64,000 bases of DNA, from contig NZ_JAPEMB010000001.1 in NCBI RefSeq assembly GCF_026343125.1, forward strand, positions 310,001 through 374,000, given 5' to 3'. Each line of letters starts with the position of its first letter. Positions within the stretch are counted from its first letter, which is position 1. The translations under genes and the position numbers were made by a program. Below are positions 20,033-27,901 of this stretch, one piece after another. The notes beneath the pieces were generated by a model that worked only from the letters and a program-made list of their open reading frames with translations, was not told where the DNA came from and did no database searches. Source of the stretch: Streptomyces sp. NBC_00094 (GTDB taxonomy: Bacteria; Actinomycetota; Actinomycetes; Streptomycetales; Streptomycetaceae).

Positions 20033-20421
20033 CGGGCGACCCGGCGCAGTCTGAGCGGCTCGTCGTACAGCCCGCAGTGCCTCTCCGGCTCCGGATCACG
20101 GCCCAGGACGACCCGTGCGCATCGGCTCCGGGAACAGACGAAGCCCTCCTCGACGGGGTGCCCGTCCAGGGTGGGGAGTCCCCCGATGCCCGCCCCGCGC
20201 CCGATGCCGTCGATGCCGTTGTGCACCCCGCAGCGGCGCAGCAACTCGTGCAGGGCCCGGACCTGCGGGGCCGGGTCGTCCACGCCGCGGATCCCGGTGA
20301 GGACTTCCTCCAGCTCGGCCGTCCGGCCGCGCCGGGCGGCGACCTCGCGTACGTCGTCCAGCCGCGCGCAGACCTTGGCGAGCGCGACGGAGGTGTCCCC
20401 CGGGCCGTTGTCGACCGCCAT
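20029..20421 (-). CDS. Small protein with C-terminal Cys motif, CHAT-protease island
   Basis: 130 residues. The first 65 residues are helical and charged, reminiscent in size of effector-associated adaptor domains. A Gly-rich linker (GIDGIGRGAGIGGLPTLDG) follows, then FVCSRSRCARVV and RHCGLYDEPLRL with Cys96, Cys101 and Cys116, possibly a small metal-binding knuckle. I do not recognise the family. ATG at 20421 is preceded by a GGGGGAG-like site. It is divergent from the CHAT-TPR gene and coupled to the membrane protein, which makes a partner or adaptor role plausible. Confidence 0.72.
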   Translation of the reverse strand: MAVDNGPGDTSVALAKVCARLDDVREVAARRGRTAELEEVLTGIRGVDDPAPQVRALHELLRRCGVHNGIDGIGRGAGIGGLPTLDGHPVEEGFVCSRSRCARVVLGRDPEPERHCGLYDEPLRLRRVAR

Positions 20422-20588
20422 CGACTCCCCCTTCTGTCGGAGCGACCCACGCTAGCCTCGACGCCCACACCAGTCCATCGCCCAACTCCCCTGATCTACA
20501 TGGCCGGTGTTGTCGTTGTCCGCACGCTCCCGCACTGTCAGACTCCGGCTCCTGAGCCGGCTGGAGACGTACGTACGGGGGTGGCGGT
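20422..20588. promoter_or_regulatory. Divergent promoter region of the CHAT island
   Basis: 167 bases between two divergent starts, so it must drive both arms. It contains an inverted repeat CCGGCT-cctg-AGCCGG near 20545-20562, which could be an operator or a leader hairpin. Confidence 0.4.
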
Positions 20589-23500
20589 ATGGCGGGCTGG
20601 TGGTCCAGATTCGTCCGGCGGCAACCCGGGACGGCTCCGCGGCCGGGACCGGGCCCGAGGGCGATGCGGCCCGAGGAGGCGTTCGACGCCGCCGAGGAGC
20701 TTCGGATGGCCTACCGGAGCTCACACGACCCCCGGCAGCTGGTCGCCGCGATCCAGCTGGCGCGGGTCGCCGTGGCGGGTACCTCCGGGACGCAGCCCCG
20801 CCACGCGTTCGCGCTGACCAGCCTGGGAGAGCTGCTGCGGTTGAGCTGGGAGCGCGGCCGCTCCCGCAAGGACCTGGACGAGGCCGTCGCCGTCGGGCGC
20901 GCCGCGGTCGCGGCCGACGGCCGGGACGACCCCGTCTCAACAGCGCACCACCTGTCCACGCTGGCCACCAGCCTCCAGGAGCTGTTCGACGAGACCAGGA
21001 CGACGGCCGTACTGGAGGAGGCGATCGCTCTCTACCGACGGGCGCTGGAACTCCTGCCGTCATCCCACCCCGAGTACGGCGGGCAGCGCGGCAACCTCGG
21101 CAACGCCCTTCTGCGCTTGTCCGCCGAGCGTCCCGATCCGGCCATCCTGGACGAGGCGGCCGTGCACCAGCGGGCGGCCGTACGACACGCCGTCGCCGAT
21201 ACGCCCGCCCACACCCTGGCTCTGATCAACCTCGCCGGCACCCTGCTGCAGCTCGCGGGCACCACCCGGTCGGTGGTCGCTCTGGACGAGTCGGCGGACG
21301 CGTACCGGAAGGCCCTCGCCCGGTTCCCGGCCGACCATCCACACCGCGGCCGGATCGAGGAGGCGGCCGCCCTCGCCGAGCGGCTGAGGCAGGCCGTGCG
21401 GGCGGTCGCGGCGGACGACGATCGCCCCGCGAGCGGGTCCGCGAGCGCGTCCGGCAGCGGGTCCGCGAGCGCGTCCGGCAGCGGGTCCGCGAGCGCGTCT
21501 GCGAGCGGCACGGCGCCCGCGGCAGAGTCCGCGCCGCGGCACCGTCCCGAGCGCACCGCCCTGGAACGGGCCCAGAACCGGCTCTCCCGGTACGAGGAGT
21601 ACGGCAACCCGGCCGACCTGGAGCAGGCGCTCGCCGGATTCGAGACCCTCGCGCGCGGGAGTGGTGACAGCGATATCCGCTTCGAGGCGACGAACGGCCT
21701 GGGTACCTCCCACTGGTGCCGCTATGAACGCCTCGGCGCCCCCGGCGACCTGGACACCGCCATCGGTCTCTTCCGTGCGGCCTTCGGCACGGTCCCACCG
21801 GAGTACCCCGGCGTACTGCCCGTACAGGCCAACCTGGCCGGCACCCTCCAGCTGAGGTGGCAACACCGCGGCGCGATACAGGACCTCACCGAGGCCGTGG
21901 AGCTGTATCGCGCGGTCCTGGCCGCGACCGACCCCGAGGACCCGCGCCTGCTCTGGCGGCGCTCCGGCCTCGGTACGTGCCTGCTCGCCCTGGCCCTGCA
22001 CCACCACGACTCCTCCGCCCTCGCCGAGGCCGTCACCCTGCTGCGCGAGCCCGCCGAGGGCCCGGACAGCCCGACCCTGCCCGCCTCCTGGTCCAACCTC
22101 GGCGAGGCACTGAGGCAGCAGGCGGACTGGGGCGGTGCCGGACCGGACACGCTGGACGAGGCGCTGGACCTGGCCCGGCGCGCGGTGGCCGCTACCGACA
22201 CCGGTCACCCGTTGCACGCGCGCTTCCAGTCCAACCTCGCCCTCACCCTCGTCCAGCGCTTCCGGGAGCGGGAAGAGCAACCGGACCTCGACGACGCCGT
22301 ACTGGCCGCCCATCGGGCCGTCGCCGCGACCCCCGAGGGCCACCCGAACCTGGCGGACCGGCTCCGGACGCACGCCGAGGTCCTGCGGCAGGCCTACGAC
22401 CGGAACCCCGTACCCGCCGCGCTCGACGACCTGATTCGGGCAGCCCAGGATGCCGTCGACGCCACGCCCCGGCGGCACCGGCAGCACCCGTCCTCCCTCG
22501 CGCTCCTGGCCTTCGCCCTCGGTGTCCGCGCCGTCACCGAGCAGGACGCGGACGCGCTCGCCGCTTCCGGCCTGCTCTACCGCCTCCTCGCGCGGGACGA
22601 GGCGGTGCCGGTCAGCGAGCGGGTGACCGCCGCCCACCGCTGGTCGCTGTGCGCGCTCCGGCAGGACGACTGGGCCGAGGCGGACGCCGCACTGCGCTTC
22701 GCCGTCGCTCTGCTGCCACGGATCGCGCCGCGCCGGATCACCCGCACGGACCAGGAGCGGCGACTCGCCGCGCTGGTCGGACTCGCCTCGGACGCGGCGG
22801 CCTGCGCGATCCGGCTCGGCGACCCGGAGGGCGCGGTACAGCTCCTGGAGCAGGGCCGCGGGATCCTCCTCGGCCAGGCCCTGGACGCCCGGACCGAGGT
22901 CACCGAGCTCCACCGGCTCCATCCCGTCCTCGCCCTCCGGTTCGAGGAACTGCGCGAGGCCCTGGACCGCCCCGAACACCCTCTCTTCTCCTCGCTCCCC
23001 GCTCCCCCGGCCGGCGGCGCGGCCGACGCGCCGCTGGCCGGCCAGGACCGGCACGCGCTGGCCCAGGCCTGGGAGGAACTCGTCACCGAGATCCGCACCC
23101 GGTCCGGGTTCACCGACTTCCTCCGCCCGCCGCGCACCGCGGATCTGATGGCGGCGGCGGCCTCCGACGGGCCCGTGGTGATCGTCAACCACAGCGGGCT
23201 GTCCACCGACGCCCTCCTCGTCACCGGGGCAGGTGTGCAGCACGTACCCCTGCCCGGCCTGACGTACGAATCGGTCCCGCGACGCGTCGACGCGTTCGTC
23301 GAGGCCCTGGACTCCCTGAGGGACGACACACTGCCGATGACCCGGCAGCTGGACGCCCAGGACACCGTTCGCGCCACCCTGGACTGGCTCGGGACCGAGG
23401 TGGCCGAACCGGTGCTGGCCGCACTGGCGTCGACCCGGCCGACCGCCCGGGGCGGGGACGCGGCACGGCCACGCCTGTGGTGGATCCCCACCGGCGCCCT

Positions 23501-24233
23501 CACCGCCCTCCCCCTGCACGCGGCCGCCCCGGTCATCGACCGGATGGTCTCGTCCTACGCGCCCACCCTGCGGGGCCTGGTCACCGCCCGGGAGCGCGCC
23601 GCCGCCCGAAAGAAAGCCCGGCAGGACCACGACGACACCCGGCCGCCGCTGGTCGTCGCCCTGCCCGACACTCCGGACGCACCGGACCTCCCCGGTGTCC
23701 TCCGGGAAGCCGACGCACTGACCCGGCATCGGCCGGACAGTCGGGTCCTGACCGCTGATCAGGCGACCCGCCGCGCCGTCCTGGACGCCCTGCCCCACCA
23801 TCCCTGGGTCCACTTCGGCTGCCATGCCGTCGCCGCCACGGACAGGACCGCAACCGGACGACTGCTGCTCCACGACCACCTCGAACAGCCTCTCACCGTC
23901 GCCGACATCAGCCGGCTCCACCTGAGCGGAGCCCAACTGGCCTACCTCTCGGCGTGCGAGACCGTCCGTACGCGCGACGAACTCGCCGACGAGGCGCTCC
24001 ACCTCACCGGCGGATTCCTCATCGCCGGGTACACCCACGTCATCGGCACCCTGTGGACGGCCGACGACGAGGTGGCCACCCGCCTGACCACCGCCTTCTA
24101 CTCGGCACTCTTCGGCTCCGGAGACGGCGCGGGAAGCCCGGCGGTGGCCCTGCACGAAGCTGTCCTCGCCGAGCGCGACCGCTACCCCGACACCCCGACT
24201 CTCTGGGCCGCCCACATACACATGGGCCCTTGA
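20589..24233 (+). CDS. TPR-repeat protein with C-terminal CHAT (caspase-like) protease domain
   Basis: 1214 residues from ATG at 20589. About residues 20-830 are tandem helical repeats of the TPR type, each opening with patterns such as LDEAVAVGRAAVAA, AIALYRRALELLP or DLTEAVELYRAVLAAT. A low-complexity Ser/Gly/Ala linker at about 282-312 is encoded by near-identical 24-bp repeats and splits the repeats into two blocks. The C-terminal CHAT domain (about 850-1214) has the His in HFGCHA (His1079) and the Cys in YLSACET (Cys1123), the catalytic dyad of caspase/HetF-type proteases. Such proteins act in bacterial immune or programmed-death systems when paired with sensors and effectors. Confidence 0.92.
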   Translation: MAGWWSRFVRRQPGTAPRPGPGPRAMRPEEAFDAAEELRMAYRSSHDPRQLVAAIQLARVAVAGTSGTQPRHAFALTSLGELLRLSWERGRSRKDLDEAVAVGRAAVAADGRDDPVSTAHHLSTLATSLQELFDETRTTAVLEEAIALYRRALELLPSSHPEYGGQRGNLGNALLRLSAERPDPAILDEAAVHQRAAVRHAVADTPAHTLALINLAGTLLQLAGTTRSVVALDESADAYRKALARFPADHPHRGRIEEAAALAERLRQAVRAVAADDDRPASGSASASGSGSASASGSGSASASASGTAPAAESAPRHRPERTALERAQNRLSRYEEYGNPADLEQALAGFETLARGSGDSDIRFEATNGLGTSHWCRYERLGAPGDLDTAIGLFRAAFGTVPPEYPGVLPVQANLAGTLQLRWQHRGAIQDLTEAVELYRAVLAATDPEDPRLLWRRSGLGTCLLALALHHHDSSALAEAVTLLREPAEGPDSPTLPASWSNLGEALRQQADWGGAGPDTLDEALDLARRAVAATDTGHPLHARFQSNLALTLVQRFREREEQPDLDDAVLAAHRAVAATPEGHPNLADRLRTHAEVLRQAYDRNPVPAALDDLIRAAQDAVDATPRRHRQHPSSLALLAFALGVRAVTEQDADALAASGLLYRLLARDEAVPVSERVTAAHRWSLCALRQDDWAEADAALRFAVALLPRIAPRRITRTDQERRLAALVGLASDAAACAIRLGDPEGAVQLLEQGRGILLGQALDARTEVTELHRLHPVLALRFEELREALDRPEHPLFSSLPAPPAGGAADAPLAGQDRHALAQAWEELVTEIRTRSGFTDFLRPPRTADLMAAAASDGPVVIVNHSGLSTDALLVTGAGVQHVPLPGLTYESVPRRVDAFVEALDSLRDDTLPMTRQLDAQDTVRATLDWLGTEVAEPVLAALASTRPTARGGDAARPRLWWIPTGALTALPLHAAAPVIDRMVSSYAPTLRGLVTARERAAARKKARQDHDDTRPPLVVALPDTPDAPDLPGVLREADALTRHRPDSRVLTADQATRRAVLDALPHHPWVHFGCHAVAATDRTATGRLLLHDHLEQPLTVADISRLHLSGAQLAYLSACETVRTRDELADEALHLTGGFLIAGYTHVIGTLWTADDEVATRLTTAFYSALFGSGDGAGSPAVALHEAVLAERDRYPDTPTLWAAHIHMGP
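21436..21503 (+). repeat. 24-bp tandem repeats encoding a Ser-Ala-Gly linker
   Basis: Nearly three copies of a 24-base unit around gcgggtccgcgagcgcgtcc inside the CHAT gene, encoding SGSASA repeats between two TPR blocks. The length could vary between strains. Confidence 0.7.
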
Positions 24234-24240
24234 GAGAACG

Positions 24241-24576
24241 GTGGCCGCCTCGAACGCCGGCGGGCCGAAGCATCCCGCCTGGTTCCACAACCTTCGCGCC
24301 GACGCGCACGTGAGCGTCGAGATCGGCACAGCGGAGGGAGCCGTCGAACACTTCAGGGCGACGGCGGTCGTGGCGGAGAGGGAGGAACGGGGCCGGATGC
24401 GCGAGGAGCACCAGGGGGTCGCCCGCACGGTGGAGGAGCTGGAGACCCTGCTCGCATCGAGTGGCGCTCCGGAGGCGCTGCGGGCCGAGGTGGACCGGCT
24501 GGCCGCGCGACTGGAGCGGCATTTCGCCTACGAGGAGGCCCATTTGCTCCCGGTACTGACCCCGCAGTCCCGCTGA
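24241..24576 (+). pseudogene. Remnant of a deazaflavin nitroreductase-hemerythrin fusion
   Basis: 111 codons, open from a GTG seven bases after the CHAT stop. The first 47 residues (GGPKHPAWFHNLRADAHVSV onward) match the middle of DUF385/DDN F420-dependent nitroreductases. From about residue 52 (RMREEHQGVARTVEELETLL, then LERHFAYEEAHLLPVL) the sequence matches the last helices of a hemerythrin-like HHE domain. Streptomycetes encode nitroreductase-hemerythrin fusions of more than 250 residues. Here the N-terminus and an internal segment (end of the nitroreductase, start of HHE) are both missing, so it looks like a doubly deleted remnant next to the CHAT island. It could still be translated. 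Confidence 0.55.
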
Positions 24577-24633
24577 AGCGTGCTGCGGAAGGCCCTGTCC
24601 AGGCAGGTCGGGGCCTGGGTGGTGGCCGGTCTG

Positions 24634-24652
24634 TATGGCAACGCACGCCATA
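24634..24652. promoter_or_regulatory. Dyad TATGGC-N7-GCCATA upstream of PHB depolymerase
   Basis: A perfect 6-bp dyad about 90 bases before the depolymerase start. It has the size of a dimeric regulator site. Confidence 0.4.
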
Positions 24653-24742
24653 TGACGACCCGTTGAAGTGGTGGGACGCCATGTGGGCCGGAGTCGCCGT
24701 TGTTCATCAGGATGTCGGCATCTCACCCCCCTGGAGATGCGA

Positions 24743-26209
24743 ATGAAGATCAGACAGCTCCTCGCCGCCGCCCTGGCGGCTGCCGGAATCGCCGCGACGA
24801 TGGTCGGCGACGCGACAGCGGCCGCTCCGGCACCGACCCCGGGCTCGCTGCAGCGGTACACCATCGACTCGACCTATGTGAGCGGGCTCTCGTCCGGTGG
24901 GTTCATGGCCAACCAGCTGCACGTCGCCTACTCCGACGTCTTCAAGGGCGCGGGCATCTTCTCGGCCGGCCCGTACGACTGCGCCCAGAACAGTCTCAAC
25001 ACGGCCCAGTACGCGTGCATGGAAACCTTCATGGCCCGTAAGTCCCCTGCTCAGCTGGAGCAGTTGACCCGGGACCGGGCGGCGGCCGGCGCGGTCGATC
25101 CGGTCGCCAACCTGTCGGGCGACAAGGTCTGGCTGTTCCACGGCACCAGCGACAGCACCGTCAAGGCGGTCGTGAACGACGACCTCGCCACCTATTACCG
25201 CGACTTCGGCGCCGACGTGGTCTACAACGACAGCTCCGCTGCCGGCCACGCCTGGGTCAGTCCGCTCGGCCCCAACTCGTGCTCCTCCACCAGCTCGCCG
25301 TACGTGAACAACTGCGGTGGCGACCCGGTGAGGGACATGCTGACCCACCTGCTCGGCAGCGTGAACCCCGCGAGCTCCTCCGCCCTGACCGGCAAGCTGG
25401 TCCAGTTCGACCAGAGCACCTACACACCCGGCGGAAGCCCCGGCGCGATCAGCATGGGCAACGAGGGTTTCGCCTACGTCCCGCAGTCCTGCCAGAACGG
25501 CGCCTCCTGCAAGCTGATGGTCACCCTCCACGGCTGCTACCAGTACGTCGGCCTGGTCGGCAACGCCCTCATGGAGAAGGCCTATCTCAACGAGTACGCC
25601 GACACCAACGACATGATCGTCCTCTACCCGCAGACCACCACCATGACCGGTAATCCGCGCGGCTGCTGGGACTGGTGGGGGTACAAGTCGGCCGACTACG
25701 CCCAGAAGAGCGGCCCGCAGATGACGGCCGTGATGAACATGGCCAGGGCCCTCGGCGCAGGCACCGTGAGCCCTCCGGCCTTCCCCGCCCCGACCGGGCT
25801 GACCGTCACCGCCACGACGGCGACGAGCGCTTCGCTGTCCTGGAACTCCGTCTCGGGGGCGGCTTCCTACGCCGTGTACCGCGACGGCGCCAAGGTCGAC
25901 AGCGCTCCGGTCACGGCCACCACGTACACCGACACCGGCCTGACCGCCGGAACGAGCTACGGCTACACCGTCGCCGCCGTCGACATGTCCGGAGCGGTCG
26001 GAGCCAAGACCGCGCCCGTCACCGCCACCACCACGACCGCTCCGGTGTGCGTGACAGCCGGCAACTACGCCCACACCCAGGCCGGTCGCGCCCACCAGTC
26101 CGGCGGCTACACCTACGCCAACGGCTCGAACCAGAACCTCGGTCTATGGAACGTCCTGACCTCCAGCACCATCAAGGAGACCTCCCCGGGCTACTGGGTC
26201 AGGTGCTGA
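24743..26209 (+). CDS. Extracellular poly(3-hydroxybutyrate) depolymerase
   Basis: 488 residues. ATG at 24743 is used because GGAG at 24733-24736 gives proper spacing; a signal peptide (LLAAALAAAGIAATMVGDATA) follows. The catalytic domain has its lipase box early (VSGLSSGGFMAN, Ser about 50), the circularly permuted type 2 order. LFHGTSDSTVK supplies the Asp region and MVTLHGCYQYVG the oxyanion segment. A fibronectin type III linker runs about 348-435 (PTGLTVTATTATSASLSWNS), and a C-terminal domain (CVTAGNYAHTQAGRAHQSGG to WVRC) is probably for substrate binding. It degrades PHB granules or related polyesters outside the cell. Confidence 0.9.
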   Translation: MKIRQLLAAALAAAGIAATMVGDATAAAPAPTPGSLQRYTIDSTYVSGLSSGGFMANQLHVAYSDVFKGAGIFSAGPYDCAQNSLNTAQYACMETFMARKSPAQLEQLTRDRAAAGAVDPVANLSGDKVWLFHGTSDSTVKAVVNDDLATYYRDFGADVVYNDSSAAGHAWVSPLGPNSCSSTSSPYVNNCGGDPVRDMLTHLLGSVNPASSSALTGKLVQFDQSTYTPGGSPGAISMGNEGFAYVPQSCQNGASCKLMVTLHGCYQYVGLVGNALMEKAYLNEYADTNDMIVLYPQTTTMTGNPRGCWDWWGYKSADYAQKSGPQMTAVMNMARALGAGTVSPPAFPAPTGLTVTATTATSASLSWNSVSGAASYAVYRDGAKVDSAPVTATTYTDTGLTAGTSYGYTVAAVDMSGAVGAKTAPVTATTTTAPVCVTAGNYAHTQAGRAHQSGGYTYANGSNQNLGLWNVLTSSTIKETSPGYWVRC

Positions 26210-26361
26210 TCACCCGAGACGACGGCAGACGCCTTGTTCGTGGCTTCTCACGGGCAAGGTGTCCGTGCTGTGGAGTCGTCCGTACGCTGTCGGAACCGCT
26301 CCGCACACGACCGCATGCCGCAGGAAGCGGCCCGAGGCCCGGTCGCGCTGCGGCTGCCGGC

Positions 26362-26949
26362 TCAGAAGTTGCCGGGCGGCAGCGGAAGCGGCAGGCCGGG
26401 CAGGCCGTCGAGGCTCTGCGCGATGTGGTCCTTCTTGGCGAAGTACGCGCTCAGCGAGGCGTCGTCCTCACGCGCGAAGCGCTTGCCATGCAGGTCGCGA
26501 TCTTCGTCGTACGACATGAAGGGCACCCCGTATCCGCAGGAGTCGCGGATGAGTTCGGCCGTCACCACGATGATCGCGCGCAGTCCGTGCAGGGTCGGGT
26601 CGATGTCCGGGAAGTGTGCGAGCAGTTCCTGGAAGCGCGGGTCGTCACGGAAGACGGGCTCGCCCCGGCCGTGCACCCGAACGATGTTGGGCGGCCCCTG
26701 GAACGCGCACCACATCACCGTGATCCGGCCGTTCTCCCGCAGGTGCGCGATGGTCTCGGCAGTGCTGCCGGCGAAGTCCAGGTAGGCGACCCGCTGCTCG
26801 TCGAGCACCGCGAAGGAGCCCTTGAGGCCCTTGGGGGAGAGGTTGACCGTGCCGTCGCCGTCCAGCGGGGCGGTCGCGGTGAAGAAAATCGGCTGCTGCT
26901 CTATGAAGGTGCGCAGGCGGCCGTCGATGCGTTCGTGAGTCTTTCCCAT
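26362..26949 (-). CDS. Pyridoxamine 5'-phosphate oxidase-family FMN-binding protein
   Basis: 195 residues. FFTATAPLDGDGTVNLSPKG, VAYLDFAGSTAETIAHLREN and ITVMWCAFQGPPNIVRVHGR are the strands of the FMN split-barrel family. The C-terminal part (SCGYGVPFMSYDEDRDLHGK) is typical of the actinobacterial subgroup of unknown substrate. It appears to be transcribed alone from a near-consensus promoter that ends 8 bases before the ATG, implying a leaderless message. Confidence 0.85.
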   Translation of the reverse strand: MGKTHERIDGRLRTFIEQQPIFFTATAPLDGDGTVNLSPKGLKGSFAVLDEQRVAYLDFAGSTAETIAHLRENGRITVMWCAFQGPPNIVRVHGRGEPVFRDDPRFQELLAHFPDIDPTLHGLRAIIVVTAELIRDSCGYGVPFMSYDEDRDLHGKRFAREDDASLSAYFAKKDHIAQSLDGLPGLPLPLPPGNF

Positions 26950-26957
26950 AGCTAAGG

Positions 26958-26987
26958 ATTATGTAAGGAAACCCTTCGCCTGTCTAA
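26958..26987 (-). promoter_or_regulatory. Promoter TTAGAC-18-CATAAT for the FMN-binding protein gene
   Basis: On the minus strand, TTAGAC (26982-26987) and CATAAT (26958-26963) are spaced 18 bases apart. The -10 ends 8 bases before the ATG, so transcription should begin at or next to the start codon. The site is also notably AT-rich for this DNA. Confidence 0.55.
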
Positions 26988-27017
26988 CGACCTACCCGGC
27001 CCCGTCTCGGGCCTTGG

Positions 27018-27821
27018 TCAGCCGCTTTCCCGGTAGTTCATGAACCAGTGGGTGTCGAAGTAGCGGGCCATCGTGAAGGGGTGGTGCGGGTCGACGAGGA
27101 TGCGGCAGACGAACTCCGCGGCCTGGCAGTCAAAGGGGACGTCCTCGCCGTCGAAGGACCGGACCGCGACGGGCCAACGGTCGGGGTCGTCGCCGTCGAC
27201 CCTCCAGCAGTACAGGTCCTCGTGCTCGGTGCCGGCCCAGATGAGCAGCCCGTCCTCCCTGAGATCCGTCCACGGCTCCTGGTTCAGGTCCAGATATCCG
27301 TCGAAGGCGCCCGCACCGAACGTCTCGACCATGCGTTTGTAGTCGCCCGGCAGCGCGGTGCCCAGGCGTGCCTCCACCTCCGCCCAGTCCACGTCCGGCC
27401 GCTGGGCGGGCCGTGTCCAGCCGGTGATCCGTCCGAGCCGCTCCATCCAGTCGACGTCCTCGTCCTCCTCCGGAGTGACCGCCAAGGGTTCCGGCACTTC
27501 CCTGTGAGCGACCGCCAACACCGGCCGCTCGGCCCCCTCGGCGTCCCGCGCCGTACCCGTGCCGACCCACTGATCCCCATACGCCCACGCCCGTATCTTC
27601 ACGGCCCGGCCCTCGAAGGGGACGAGGAGAGCCGCGCCCCTGGTTTCGTCGACCGTCGGATCGGTGAAGCCGTCGAGGACGAGGGTGCGCGGGGCGCCGT
27701 ACCTGTCGGCGAGGAGGTCGGTCAGGTCCTGCGGGTCCAGGTCGCAGGGCAGGTAGATGTAGCCGTCCCCCGGGCCGAGTCGGGCCAGCAGGTCATTGAC
27801 CGTCGTTTGCGTGAGCTCCAT
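27018..27821 (-). CDS. SUKH (SMI1/KNR4) family protein with N-terminal extension
   Basis: 267 residues from ATG at 27821 (MELTQTTVNDLLARLGPGDG); a longer start at 27860 is possible and neither has a clear ribosome site. The second half carries the SUKH pattern: VDWAEVEARLGTALPGDYKR, TFGAGAFDGYLDLNQE and GLLIWAGTEHEDLYCWRVDG. The first about 110 residues form a separate unassigned domain. SUKH proteins are often immunity proteins against polymorphic nuclease toxins, but no toxin gene lies beside it, so it may be an orphan immunity or housekeeping protein. Confidence 0.8.
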   Translation of the reverse strand: MELTQTTVNDLLARLGPGDGYIYLPCDLDPQDLTDLLADRYGAPRTLVLDGFTDPTVDETRGAALLVPFEGRAVKIRAWAYGDQWVGTGTARDAEGAERPVLAVAHREVPEPLAVTPEEDEDVDWMERLGRITGWTRPAQRPDVDWAEVEARLGTALPGDYKRMVETFGAGAFDGYLDLNQEPWTDLREDGLLIWAGTEHEDLYCWRVDGDDPDRWPVAVRSFDGEDVPFDCQAAEFVCRILVDPHHPFTMARYFDTHWFMNYRESG

Positions 27822-27901
27822 GGCGGACAGTGAAGCGCACGGCACTGACAATCTGTACATGACCGGCCGGACAAATCCAGGGCCTAGCGCGGCCGATCAG
27901 G

